Positions 28,799 to 36,238 of a stretch of DNA of 64,000 nucleotides are shown one piece after another (positions within the stretch are counted from its first letter, which is position 1; every line of letters starts with the position of its first letter). The DNA lies in the NCBI RefSeq assembly GCF_021044685.1, contig NZ_CP088014.1, forward strand, positions 2,466,001 through 2,530,000, in the 5' to 3' direction. The stretch is from Bradyrhizobium daqingense (GTDB lineage Bacteria; Pseudomonadota; Alphaproteobacteria; Rhizobiales; Xanthobacteraceae). Both the position numbers and the translations under genes were made by a program. Under the pieces are notes generated by a model that saw nothing but the letters and a program-made list of their open reading frames with translations, was not told where the DNA came from and ran no database searches.

Positions 28799-29212
28799 AT
28801 GCTCAATCCCTATCTGTTCTATCAGGACAATTGCGAAGCCGCGTTCAACTATTACGCAAAGAGTCTCGGCGGCAAGATCGACGCGCTGATGCGTTCGTCG
28901 GACGCGCCGCCGGAGATGCCGGCTACACCCGGCCGCGAGAAGATGATCATGCATGCGCGGATGTCGCTGCCTGACGGCACTGTGCTGATGGCGTCCGACT
29001 CGCCGCCCGAGCATTTTCAGAAGCCGCAAGGCTTTGCGATCTCGCTCACGGTCAAGGATCCCGCGGATGGCGAGCGCAAGTTCAACGCGCTCGCCGACGG
29101 CGGCACCGTCACCATGCCCTTCAGCAAGACGTTCTGGGCGAAAGGGTTTGGCATGTGCGTCGACAAGTTCGGCATTCCCTGGATGGTGAACTGTCCGGCC
29201 GAAGGAATGTGA
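28799..29212 (+). CDS. VOC family protein (PhnB/glyoxalase-like)
   Basis: This 137-residue vicinal-oxygen-chelate-fold protein of the PhnB/3-demethylubiquinone-9 3-methyltransferase-like type contains NPYLFYQDNCEAAFNYY, the central HARMSLPDGTVLMASDSPPE and the C-terminal DKFGIPWMVNCP. It starts 33 bases after the SRPBCC gene behind AAGAGGAGAG. Members often accompany ECF sigma factors and YCII proteins. Its substrate is unknown. Confidence 0.88.
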   Translation: MLNPYLFYQDNCEAAFNYYAKSLGGKIDALMRSSDAPPEMPATPGREKMIMHARMSLPDGTVLMASDSPPEHFQKPQGFAISLTVKDPADGERKFNALADGGTVTMPFSKTFWAKGFGMCVDKFGIPWMVNCPAEGM

Positions 29213-29248
29213 TGCGCGATTGCGCACATGTTTGATGGAGCTGCGGTT

Positions 29249-29274
29249 CCCTCTCTCCATGCTGCGGGAGAGGG
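29249..29274. repeat. Short hairpin repeat (CCCTCTC / GAGAGGG)
   Basis: Arms CCCTCTC (29249-29255) and GAGAGGG (29268-29274) enclose a 12-nt loop in the gap after the VOC gene. It resembles the degenerate CCCTCTCC...GGAGAGGG elements seen between genes in related genomes. A weak TGCGC/GCGCA hairpin (29213-29226) sits directly at the VOC stop and may act in termination. Confidence 0.4.
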
Positions 29275-29317
29275 GACGCGCATGGGATCGTTCCGTCGCG
29301 CGCCGATCGCCGTGGTC

Positions 29318-29683
29318 TCACCGGATCGAGCCGGTTACGTCCTCGCCCTGCGGCGATGATGGTTGCACGCAGCGAGGACAGATCACGAGCTTGGTGCCGA
29401 GCTGCCTGTCCTTCTCCGCTTCGATCTCGTCGTGGACCGCCCACCACGCTTCGGAATAAGGCCGCAAGGTGCCGAGCACGCGTTCCCGATCCTGATTGGG
29501 ATCACTCGCTGCGGGCGCAGGGGGCGCTGTCGGCCGCTTCGCGGCATGAACGCGGTTCGCGCTCTTGTTGGGGTCCTGGCCGAGGCCATCCCACGCGATC
29601 GGACGGCGCTCCTGCGCTGCTGCGACTGCACAGCCAAGCAGCGTTGTGCAGAAAGTAAGCAAGATAAAGCCGTATCGCATCAT
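29318..29683 (-). CDS. Hypothetical secreted protein
   Basis: This protein of about 121 residues has an N-terminal signal (MMRYGFILLTFCTTLLGCAVAA) whose LLGC could be a lipobox. A proline-rich middle follows, then a compact stretch YSEAWWAVHDEIEAEKDRQ and a C-x2-C pair (CPRC). I do not recognise the family. The start is one of two adjacent ATG codons (29683 or 29680); upstream in-frame sequence does not look coding. Alone in its transcript. Confidence 0.55.
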   Translation of the reverse strand: MMRYGFILLTFCTTLLGCAVAAAQERRPIAWDGLGQDPNKSANRVHAAKRPTAPPAPAASDPNQDRERVLGTLRPYSEAWWAVHDEIEAEKDRQLGTKLVICPRCVQPSSPQGEDVTGSIR

Positions 29684-30239
29684 GCCGGACCCAAAGTTCG
29701 CTGCGCGCTGCGCAAGTTCCACGCGGGAGGGCTTGCATCGCGTCGGTGAAATGGAACTTAAGGCAAACGGGTCGGCCGGCACGGCCATGTAATTAACTCG
29801 CGATTCGCATCACTTTGCGGGAGCAGTGCGGCCGCTTCGTGAAATCACGCCAACTGCATCGCACAACAATTGACGCAATATTGGGCTGTGATCTGCACGC
29901 CAGAATCGCTATTGGTGATTCATAAAAGCTACAAACTGGGATGGACGTCACTTAGGGGAGCGACCGATGGCAGCGGCGCTACAGATCAACTTTGCTCTTT
30001 GGGGAATGCTCATCTGCGCCAGCGCGAAGCTGGCACCGGTGATACAGACTCTCTTCTGAATGCAGCCAGCGCCTGATGGCGCAAATCTCCCGGTGCGTAC
30101 GCTGCATGCGAGCACAGGGAACCCGGCGTATGGCCTGGGGCCAGCCAAGTAAGCCGCCAAGTCAACTGCCAAGATCGCCTCTAATGTGACGCGGTTCACA
30201 GAGCCCATTCACGTCACACGCGGGCAGCTGCCAACTTCG
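29684..30239. other. 556-base intergenic region with one small ORF
   Basis: This gap separates two minus-strand secreted-protein genes. Its composition is more AT-rich than neighbouring coding DNA. The only coding signal I trust is the 30-codon ORF at 29967. A TTGACG at 29870-29875 could be a -35 box, but no convincing -10 follows at 17 bases. Other open frames here lack start-site support. Confidence 0.5.
29967..30059 (+). CDS. Small hydrophobic protein (30 aa)
   Basis: A 30-residue ORF begins at ATG 29967, seven bases after a GGGGAG ribosome site, and ends at TGA 30059. The product starts MAAALQINFALWGMLICASA and continues to a short C-terminus ending in QTLF; most of it can form a single membrane helix. 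It is in a frame different from the longer spurious ORF that overlaps it. Function unknown. Evidence is the ribosome site, the hydrophobic pattern and its isolation in a long gap. Confidence 0.45.
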   Translation: MAAALQINFALWGMLICASAKLAPVIQTLF

Positions 30240-30677
30240 TCAGCGACAACGCGGATAAATCGCGGCGAGATCGCGCCCCTTGAGCAGGAGCAACCGCGAG
30301 GTGAGACCGCCGCGACGGCTGATCCAATCGCGCACCGGGCCGGGATAGGCGTCGAGCACCGCGACCGATGCTTCCGGCTCGGCATAGAAGCGCCCGCGTC
30401 GGTCGACCGAGCGCGCGGCATGGAAGCCGAGCACCGCACGCTTGGTGACGCAGATGCGCTCGCCGGGCACGATGCTCAGCACCAGCGTGCAGGCGGACAG
30501 GCAGGGACCGTCGATCACGACGCGCTCGCCGCTCTCGCGCACCTTCTCGAACAGATCGAGGAACGGGCCGACCTGTCCGCCCGGCGACTGGAGGATGCGG
30601 ATCTCGGCGGCCGCGGGCGCAGAGACGAGCAGCGTGGCTGCAAGCATCAGGACATTGAGGAATGAGACGCGTCGCAT
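30240..30677 (-). CDS. Secreted ClpP-like (crotonase-fold) protein, hypothetical
   Basis: This 145-residue protein has a cleavable signal peptide (residues 1-24, ending APAAA). The mature part has a ClpP-like look: GGQVGPFLDLFEKVRESGERVVIDGP, then GPCLSACTLVLS with a candidate nucleophile serine in the strand-helix corner, and LGFHAARS with a candidate histidine. Similar short periplasmic proteins are classed as putative serine proteases. An aspartate completing a triad is not obvious. Monocistronic, ahead of a repeat. Confidence 0.65.
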   Translation of the reverse strand: MRRVSFLNVLMLAATLLVSAPAAAEIRILQSPGGQVGPFLDLFEKVRESGERVVIDGPCLSACTLVLSIVPGERICVTKRAVLGFHAARSVDRRGRFYAEPEASVAVLDAYPGPVRDWISRRGGLTSRLLLLKGRDLAAIYPRCR

Positions 30678-30700
30678 GAAGCCTCCACCAACTGGATCTT

Positions 30701-30764
30701 GTAGGGTGGGTTAGCGTAGCGTAACCCACCATCTTGGCGCCGCGTGAGAAGAGGTGGGTTACGC
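30701..30764. repeat. GGTGGGTTA palindromic repeat cluster
   Basis: GGTGGGTTA (30705-30713) and TAACCCACC (30722-30730) form 9-bp arms around an 8-base centre, and a third direct unit GGTGGGTTACGC follows at 30753-30764. This type of GTGGGTTACGC element is common between genes in Bradyrhizobium and relatives. It lies between two minus-strand genes and has no T-run. Confidence 0.6.
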
Positions 30765-30813
30765 CCGCCGGCCGCGCTTCGCGCAGCCGCCGTGCTCATT
30801 CACCCTCCAGGTT

Positions 30814-31602
30814 CTACCCGTTCCGTCGTTCGCCGCGCAGCGTCGGAAGGCCGATACCCGCCGCATCGAAGCCGCCATCAACGGCCAAAATTTGGCCGGT
30901 AATGTAGCTCGCATTCGCCGAGCACAGGAAGTAGATCGCGTCCGCGAGCTCCACTTCCAAGCCGTACCGGTTGAGCGGGATGGCGTCGTGATAATCGGCA
31001 CGGATCTCCTTGGTGTGCACCTGCTTCGCCATCGCGGTGTCGACGGGCCCCGGCGCGACCGCGTTGACGCGGATGTTGAGCGAGGCGAGCTCGACGGCGA
31101 GCTGCTTGGTGAGATGGGCGAGGCCCGCTTTGCTGGTGCCGTAGGCCGAGCGCAGCGTCGAGGCGCGCACCGCCGAGATCGAGGTGATGTTGACGATGGC
31201 GCCGCCATTGCCGTCGCGCATCAGGGGCACCGCGGCCTTGGTGCAGAGGAACGGGCCGGTGAGATTGACCTCGAGCACGCGGCGCCAGTCGGCCTCCGAC
31301 GTCTCCATCAGCGGCGCGAACACCGCGATGCCGGCATTGTTGACGAGCGCGTCCAGCCGGCCGAACCGCCGCTCGACCATCGTCATTGCCGCGCTCACCT
31401 CGGCTGCATCCGAAATGTCGCAGGTCAGCGCCAGCGTTGCCTCGTCCTGGCCGATCTCGGCAACGGCGCGGCCGAGCAGCTCGCCCTCGATGTCGAGCAG
31501 CGCCACACGCCAGCCCTCGGCGAGAAATTTCTTCGCCGTCGCCAGACCAATTCCGCGCGCGGCGCCGGTGACGAGGACAACTTTTTGCGGGGCTTGCGGC
31601 AT
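30814..31602 (-). CDS. SDR family oxidoreductase
   Basis: This 262-residue classical short-chain dehydrogenase has TGAARGIGLATAK near the N-terminus, DIEGELLG after the second strand (an aspartate favouring NAD+), NNAG, a catalytic serine in ITSISAVRAS, and YGTSKAG for Tyr-X3-Lys. The C-terminus has YITGQILAVDGGFDAAGIG. The protein is typical in length. No pathway genes adjoin it, so the substrate is unknown. Confidence 0.87.
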   Translation of the reverse strand: MPQAPQKVVLVTGAARGIGLATAKKFLAEGWRVALLDIEGELLGRAVAEIGQDEATLALTCDISDAAEVSAAMTMVERRFGRLDALVNNAGIAVFAPLMETSEADWRRVLEVNLTGPFLCTKAAVPLMRDGNGGAIVNITSISAVRASTLRSAYGTSKAGLAHLTKQLAVELASLNIRVNAVAPGPVDTAMAKQVHTKEIRADYHDAIPLNRYGLEVELADAIYFLCSANASYITGQILAVDGGFDAAGIGLPTLRGERRNG

Positions 31603-31767
31603 GGGTGGATCCCGTCCTGTGTCGAGAGGGTGCGTCGCGTGCAGGCTCCTTTTACTGTGCTTTCGTCCCGGCGCGGAAGGGGGCTACAGCGATGCGGCCG
31701 AGTTCGCAGACCTCGATGAGAGTGGCCGCGAAATCGGGGATGATGGCGATAGAGAAGAGGATGGCGC

Positions 31768-33432
31768 CTAGGCCAGCTCCGCCGAGGCCCGCTGCATGTT
31801 GGCCGACATGTCCGACGTCACGATGCTCTGTTCCTCGACCGCGGCGGCGGTGGAGGCGATGAACTCGTTGACGCCGGCAATCGCGGCCTTGATCGCGGTG
31901 AGCGAGCTCGCAACGTCGCCCGAGATCACGTTCAATGCGTCGATCTCGGAGGTGATCGTGTCGGTCGCCTGCTTGGCCTGGTTCGCGAGGCTCTTCACCT
32001 CGGAGGCGACCACCGCGAAGCCGCGGCCGGCTTCGCCCGCCCGCGCCGATTCGATCGTGGCGTTGAGTGCGAGCAGGTTGATCTGGCTGGTGATGCCCGA
32101 GATCATCTCGACGATGCCGCTCATGGCTTGCGCCGCTGCGGCCAGCTTCTGTGCCTGGCCGTCCGCGGACTCGACCCTGGTCGTCGCGACCTTGGAGGTT
32201 TCGCGCGACTTCGCCATGGTCTCGGAGATCTCGCGGATCGAGGCGCTCATCTGTTCGCTGCCGGCTGCGACAGCCTCGATCAGGCCGCGCGCATTGTCGG
32301 CCTTCTTGCGGCCGATCGCCTGCGCGGTGATGTCGGTGGCGTATTTCACCACCTTGTAGGGCTTGCCATTGAGATCGAAGATCGGGTTGTAGGAGGCCTG
32401 GATCCAGATCTCCCGCCCGCCCTTGGCGATCCGCTTGTATTCGGCGGCCTGGTATTCGCCCCGGTTGAGGGTCTCCCAGAATTGGCGATAGGCCGCCGAA
32501 TTCTTCTCGTTCGGCTCGACGAACATGGAGTGGTGCTGGCCCTTGATCTCCGTCAGCGAATAGCCCATCGCCGCGAGGAAATTCTCGTTGGCGGCTCGGA
32601 TCGTGCCGTCCATGTTGAATTCGATCACCGCCTGCGACTTCTGGATGGCGGCGAGCTGTCCGTCATTGTCGGCCGCCTTCATCTTCTGCGCGGTGACGTC
32701 GGTCGCGAACTTCACCACCTTGAACGGCTTGCCGTTCTCGTCGAGGATCGGATTATAGGTGGCGAGGATCCAGATCTCCTTGCCGCCCTTGCCCAGCCGC
32801 TTGTATTCGGCGGCCTCGAACTCGCCGCGGTTCAGCTTGGCCCAGAAGGCGGCATAGGCCGCACCGGCGCGGTCCTCGGGCGTCACGAACATGCTGTGAT
32901 GCTTGCCTTTGACCTCGTCGAACGAGTAGCCCATCGCGTTCAGGAAGTTCTCGTTGGCGGTAACGATGGTGCCGTCCATGTTGAACTCGATCACCGCCTG
33001 CGCGCGGTTGATCGCAGCGATCTTGCCGGAATCCTCCATGGCCTTGATCTTGTTCGCCGAGATGTCGGTGGCGAACTTGATGAAGCTGACCACCTTGCCG
33101 TTCTCGTCGCGCAGCGGCGCGTAGGAGGCGTGAACCCAGATTTCCTTTCCGCCCTTGCCGAAACGCTTGTATTGCGTGGTCTGGAACTCGCCGCGGTTCA
33201 GGCCGGCCCAGAAGTCGCGATAACGGGCGCTCTCGCGCTCGGCCGGGCTGACGAAGATGCTGTGATGTTTGCCCTTGATCTCGGCAAGTGTGTAACCGCT
33301 CAGCTTGAGCAAGTTCTCATTGGCATCGAGGATGGTCCCATCGAGACCGAATTCGATCACAGCCTGCGACCGGTCGAGTGCCTCGACCTCCGCAACGGCG
33401 TGCCTGACTTTCTTGCTTTGGAAATTGAACAC
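31768..33432 (-). CDS. Soluble methyl-accepting chemotaxis protein with three tandem PAS domains
   Basis: This 554-residue protein has no membrane segment. Three near-identical PAS-PAC units of about 122 residues start near residues 20, 142 and 264; each contains an AVIEF-x2-DGTI-x2-ANEN block, a KG-x-HHS-MFV-like loop and a GKGG-EIW strand. The MCP signalling domain follows (about 390-554) with the conserved hairpin tip [20 protein letters not shown]. It is like BdlA/Aer-type cytosolic sensors, which can bind haem or flavin and sense redox or oxygen. It lacks a C-terminal CheR tether. The end is short after [15 protein letters not shown]. Confidence 0.9.
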   Translation of the reverse strand: MFNFQSKKVRHAVAEVEALDRSQAVIEFGLDGTILDANENLLKLSGYTLAEIKGKHHSIFVSPAERESARYRDFWAGLNRGEFQTTQYKRFGKGGKEIWVHASYAPLRDENGKVVSFIKFATDISANKIKAMEDSGKIAAINRAQAVIEFNMDGTIVTANENFLNAMGYSFDEVKGKHHSMFVTPEDRAGAAYAAFWAKLNRGEFEAAEYKRLGKGGKEIWILATYNPILDENGKPFKVVKFATDVTAQKMKAADNDGQLAAIQKSQAVIEFNMDGTIRAANENFLAAMGYSLTEIKGQHHSMFVEPNEKNSAAYRQFWETLNRGEYQAAEYKRIAKGGREIWIQASYNPIFDLNGKPYKVVKYATDITAQAIGRKKADNARGLIEAVAAGSEQMSASIREISETMAKSRETSKVATTRVESADGQAQKLAAAAQAMSGIVEMISGITSQINLLALNATIESARAGEAGRGFAVVASEVKSLANQAKQATDTITSEIDALNVISGDVASSLTAIKAAIAGVNEFIASTAAAVEEQSIVTSDMSANMQRASAELA

Positions 33433-33799
33433 GTAAGCCCCGCAATAGCTCGATGAATAATGAAGGATTGCCGTACGGTTTTTCCGGAGACAAAAAGTTG
33501 CCCGACCTTCTTGACCAAATGGTTAAATTCTTGCGGAGGCTGCTGCCGCTCCTGTAGCTCGTGCGCCGTCTATCCTGTTCAATGAACGAGACTTTTGGGT
33601 CTATATGCACGGTGCTGTTCAGAGGGCGCCCGTAATTGTACGGGAGCGTGGGGGCATTATTTTTCCGGCTCTCGCTGCCGAACGCCGCCAAAGCCGGCCC
33701 GTTGGTCAGTCCCGAAATATTTCTGCTCGCTTGTCGGATTCGCAACCGGTCGTTCGTCCTGGAGGTGAGCGCCGGCCCGCAGAACCCAGGACACGACCC
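33433..33799. other. 367-base divergent intergenic region (MCP / YCII operon)
   Basis: This gap holds the leader of the minus-strand chemoreceptor and, on the plus side, the ECF42-type promoter at 33732-33758. A near-palindrome TTGACCA-AA-TGGTTAA lies at 33511-33526 and may be part of the chemoreceptor promoter region. I see no small ORF or RNA gene that I can support. Confidence 0.5.
33732..33758 (+). promoter_or_regulatory. ECF42-type promoter upstream of second YCII operon (TGTCGG-N17-CGTC)
   Basis: TGTCGG at 33732-33737 and CGTC at 33755-33758 with a 17-base spacer lie 41 bases before the DGPF gene at 33800. This is the third identical element in the window. It places this remote operon in the same predicted sigma regulon. 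Confidence 0.72.
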
Positions 33800-34204
33800 A
33801 TGCGATTCATGATGCTGATGATCCCGCTCGGCTACGAGAGCGCGCCGCCGGACGTTCAACTCGATCCCGAGCGTGTCGCGGCGATGATGCGCTACAACGA
33901 GGCGCTGAAGGATGCCGGCGTGCTGATCACACTCGACGGCCTGCACCCGCCCTCGACGGGCGCGCGCGTCTCGTTCGCGACCGGCGAGCCCGTGGTCACT
34001 GACGGGCCCTTTGCAGAGGCCAAGGAAGTCCTGGGCGGCTACTGGATGATCGAGGTCGCCTCGCGCGCCGAGGCGATCGCCTGGGCGAAGAAATGCCCGG
34101 CCTCGCCGAACGAAATCGTCGAAATCCGGCAGGTGCAGGAGATGAGCGACTTTCCGCCTGACGTGGAGCAGGCCGCAGCCGGATTGGACGATCTGAGGAA
34201 GTAG
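33800..34204 (+). CDS. YCII-related DGPF-domain protein
   Basis: This 134-residue YciI-like protein starts MRFMMLMIPLGYES and has the canonical VTDGPFAEAKEVLGGYWMI. It is of the PhnB-adjacent DGPF class normally linked to ECF42 sigma factors, but here its gene lies 5.7 kb beyond the sigma gene. The start is supported by the family N-terminus. An identical sigma-type promoter precedes it. Followed after 54 bases by another YCII-like gene. Confidence 0.88.
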   Translation: MRFMMLMIPLGYESAPPDVQLDPERVAAMMRYNEALKDAGVLITLDGLHPPSTGARVSFATGEPVVTDGPFAEAKEVLGGYWMIEVASRAEAIAWAKKCPASPNEIVEIRQVQEMSDFPPDVEQAAAGLDDLRK

Positions 34205-34258
34205 CCGGCCGCGGAGAATTCCGCGGCTGTCGTCAAGAGATCAACAAGGGAGAGACCG

Positions 34259-34624
34259 ATGAGCACCGAACACAGATTCCTCGCCGTCTACCTCGGCAGC
34301 ATGAGCGGAGCGAAAATGGCGGCTTGGCGTGCGCTGCCCGAGGCTGAACGGAAGGCAAAGGAGCAGGAGGGCATGGCCGCCTGGCACGGCTGGGTCGAGA
34401 AACATCAGGCCGTCATCGTCGAGATGGGCGGCCCGCTCGGCAAGACCCGCAGGATTGACGGAAGCGGCATCACCGAGATCAGCAATGCGCTGACCGGCTT
34501 CACGGTGGTGCGCGCCGCCTCGCAGGAGGAAGCCGCAAGGCTGTTCGAGGACCATCCGCATTTTGCGATCTTTCCGGGCGAGGCGATCGAGGTCATGCCC
34601 GTGCTGCCGATTCCGCAGATGTAG
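34259..34624 (+). CDS. YCII-like small protein lacking the DGPF motif
   Basis: This 121-residue protein of the YCII-related ferredoxin-like fold has an N-terminal FLAVYLGSMSG and C-terminal GEAIEVMPVLPIPQM. The DGPF position reads GGPLGKTRRIDGSG, so the signature motif is absent. It follows the DGPF gene by 54 bases with AGGGAGAG before its ATG, and is likely in the same transcript. Related proteins accompany ECF sigma factors and are sometimes annotated as YciI-family or DUF1330-like. Function unknown. Confidence 0.75.
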   Translation: MSTEHRFLAVYLGSMSGAKMAAWRALPEAERKAKEQEGMAAWHGWVEKHQAVIVEMGGPLGKTRRIDGSGITEISNALTGFTVVRAASQEEAARLFEDHPHFAIFPGEAIEVMPVLPIPQM

Positions 34625-34733
34625 CGTCGCCAGTTCGCCTCCGGGCTCGCTCCCGAGTGTCGGGCCCGGCACCACCCGTGGATCTACGGGCCAGTCACGC
34701 CTCACCGCCGCTAGTGACCTTCACGCCAAGCTC

Positions 34734-34752
34734 ATGTAAAGGTCGTTCACAT
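34734..34752. promoter_or_regulatory. 19-bp palindromic operator overlapping the tetR start codon
   Basis: ATGTAAAGGTCGTTCACAT spans 34734-34752, so its right end contains the first two bases of the TetR start codon. The same palindrome with small changes (ATGTAAATGTTATTTACAT) occurs before the next gene at 35559-35577. This is the pattern of an autoregulated TetR repressor. Confidence 0.65.
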
Positions 34753-35491
34753 GAGCTGGCGCAAGGAGCAGCGCCGCGCCGAGCGCGGCTATCACCACGG
34801 CAATCTGAAGGAGGCCCTGTTGCAGGCCGCTCTCGGCCTGATCGCCGAGAAAGGCGCGGCGGGCTTCACCTTTGCCGATGCCGCGCGCATGGCCGGCGTC
34901 AGTGCCGCGGCTCCCTATCGGCATTTCCGCGACCGCGACGAGCTGTTGTCCTCGATCGCCCAGCGCGGCTTCGAGCAATTCGAGGCACGACTGTCCGCGG
35001 CCTGGGACGACGGGCGCCCCGATACGGTCACCGCGTTCGAGCGCGTCGGTAAGGCCTATCTCGCCTTCGCCCGCGAGGAGCCCGCCTTCTATAACGCGAT
35101 GTTCGAATCGGGCGTGCCGGTGGATGCCAATCCCGCGCTCCAGACCGCCAGCGAACGGGCCTTCAACATCATTCGCGCTGCAGCCGAGCGGCTCGCGGCG
35201 CTGACGCCGCCCGGCACGCCACGGCCGCCGGCGATGATGATGGCCTTGCATATCTGGTCGATGGCGCACGGCGTGGCCTCGCTGTTTTCCCGCGGCGATG
35301 CCGCGCGACGAAAACTGCCGATGTCGCCGGACGAACTGCTGGAGGCCGAGGTGCTGATTTATCTGCGCGGCCTCGGCTTCCCGACCGACCGCCGCCCTCC
35401 AGCCAAGGGCGCCGAGCCACCGCCGGTGCCGCCGGAGGCGTCCTCCGGTTCGGGCCTGCCGCCCGCCAGTCCCTCGGGCAAGCCGAAATAA
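34751..35491 (+). CDS. TetR/AcrR family transcriptional regulator
   Basis: This 246-residue regulator has the helix-turn-helix at about residues 20-65: ALGLIAEKGAAGFTFADAAR, MAGVSAAAPYRHFRDRDELL. The C-terminal domain (TetR_C, about 85-200) contains EPAFYNAMFESGVP. A proline-rich tail of about 30 residues (after residue 215) is unusual and may be disordered. Its own start codon lies in a 19-bp palindrome that is repeated upstream of the following DUF2852 gene, so both are probably controlled by this protein. Confidence 0.88.
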   Translation: MSWRKEQRRAERGYHHGNLKEALLQAALGLIAEKGAAGFTFADAARMAGVSAAAPYRHFRDRDELLSSIAQRGFEQFEARLSAAWDDGRPDTVTAFERVGKAYLAFAREEPAFYNAMFESGVPVDANPALQTASERAFNIIRAAAERLAALTPPGTPRPPAMMMALHIWSMAHGVASLFSRGDAARRKLPMSPDELLEAEVLIYLRGLGFPTDRRPPAKGAEPPPVPPEASSGSGLPPASPSGKPK

Positions 35492-35531
35492 AGTTACGCA
35501 AATAATCACGCGGGCGTGTCTGGCGGCCAGC

Positions 35532-35577
35532 TTGACAAAATCGCGGGATGGTCTACCTATGTAAATGTTATTTACAT
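35532..35577 (+). promoter_or_regulatory. Promoter with overlapping TetR-type operator before the DUF2852 gene
   Basis: TTGACA (35532-35537), a 17-base spacer and a weak -10 ACCTAT (35555-35560) form a candidate housekeeping promoter. The perfect palindrome ATGTAAAT-GTT-ATTTACAT at 35559-35577 begins inside the -10 and covers the likely transcription start, as expected for a repressor site. Confidence 0.62.
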
Positions 35578-35612
35578 TCACAACGGCGCTGGTGCCGTGA
35601 TGGAGATGGGAA

Positions 35613-36104
35613 ATGGCCTACACCGCTGATGTCAATCGATGGCGCGGCCCCTCGGACCAATACCAACAGTACGAGCGTCCTCGCATGCTTGATACGCCCT
35701 GGCATCCGGGCTGGATCGCCGTGACCATCCTCGGCTTCATCATCTGGTGGCCGATCGGACTTGCCCTTCTCTTTTTCACACTCGGGAGCAGAAGAATGTC
35801 GTGCTGGAGCCACCAGGATCGCTGGCAGAACAAGATGGAGCGGATGCAGTACAAGATGGATCGCATGCGCGATCGCATGGAACGCCGCGGCTTCGGCTTT
35901 GGCTTCGGCCCGCCGTCCTCCGGCAACCGCGCCTTCGACGAATATCGCTCTGAGACGCTGCGCCGGCTCGAGGAGGAGCAGGTCGAGTTCAAGAACTTCC
36001 TCGACCGTCTGCGTCACGCCAAGGACAAGGAAGAGTTCGACCAGTTCATGGCGCAGCACAAGACGCGTCCGACCCCGCCGCCGACCGACCAGCAGCAGGG
36101 CTGA
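35613..36104 (+). CDS. DUF2852 membrane protein
   Basis: This 163-residue protein has one transmembrane segment (about residues 33-57, IAVTILGFIIWWPIGLALLF) followed by a charged coiled-coil-like region rich in Met-Arg-Asp (QNKMERMQYKMDRMRDRMER) and a helical C-terminus EFKNFLDRLRHAKDKEEFDQ. This is the DUF2852 layout of alphaproteobacteria; function unknown. It follows a promoter carrying the operator of the upstream TetR gene. Confidence 0.87.
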   Translation: MAYTADVNRWRGPSDQYQQYERPRMLDTPWHPGWIAVTILGFIIWWPIGLALLFFTLGSRRMSCWSHQDRWQNKMERMQYKMDRMRDRMERRGFGFGFGPPSSGNRAFDEYRSETLRRLEEEQVEFKNFLDRLRHAKDKEEFDQFMAQHKTRPTPPPTDQQQG

Positions 36105-36141
36105 TCCGAAGGTTTGCACCTCTCAAAGCCTTCAGGCGCAT

Positions 36142-36213
36142 GCCCCCAAAGTCCTGATGGCCCCGAGCCGCCCGCCTGCGCAACCCGCAGGCGGGCGGTC
36201 TGGTTTTGGGGGC
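36142..36213. terminator. Nested hairpins between convergent genes
   Basis: A 13-bp perfect stem (36168-36180 with 36186-36198, loop CAACC) sits inside outer arms GCCCCCAAA (36142-36150) and TTTGGGGGC (36205-36213). It lies between the DUF2852 gene and the convergent desaturase gene and can terminate both; the plus-strand side has a short TTTT. Confidence 0.6.
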
Positions 36214-36238
36214 AGCTTAGCGGCAGCCCCGGGACGGT

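Noticed and set aside
29870..30076. 68-codon plus-strand ORF
   Set aside because: No ribosome site and random-looking product; the 30-codon ORF in another frame within it has better support.
34651..34690. A fourth ECF42-type element before the TetR gene
   Set aside because: TGTCGG occurs at about 34658, but CGTC is absent 17 bases later.
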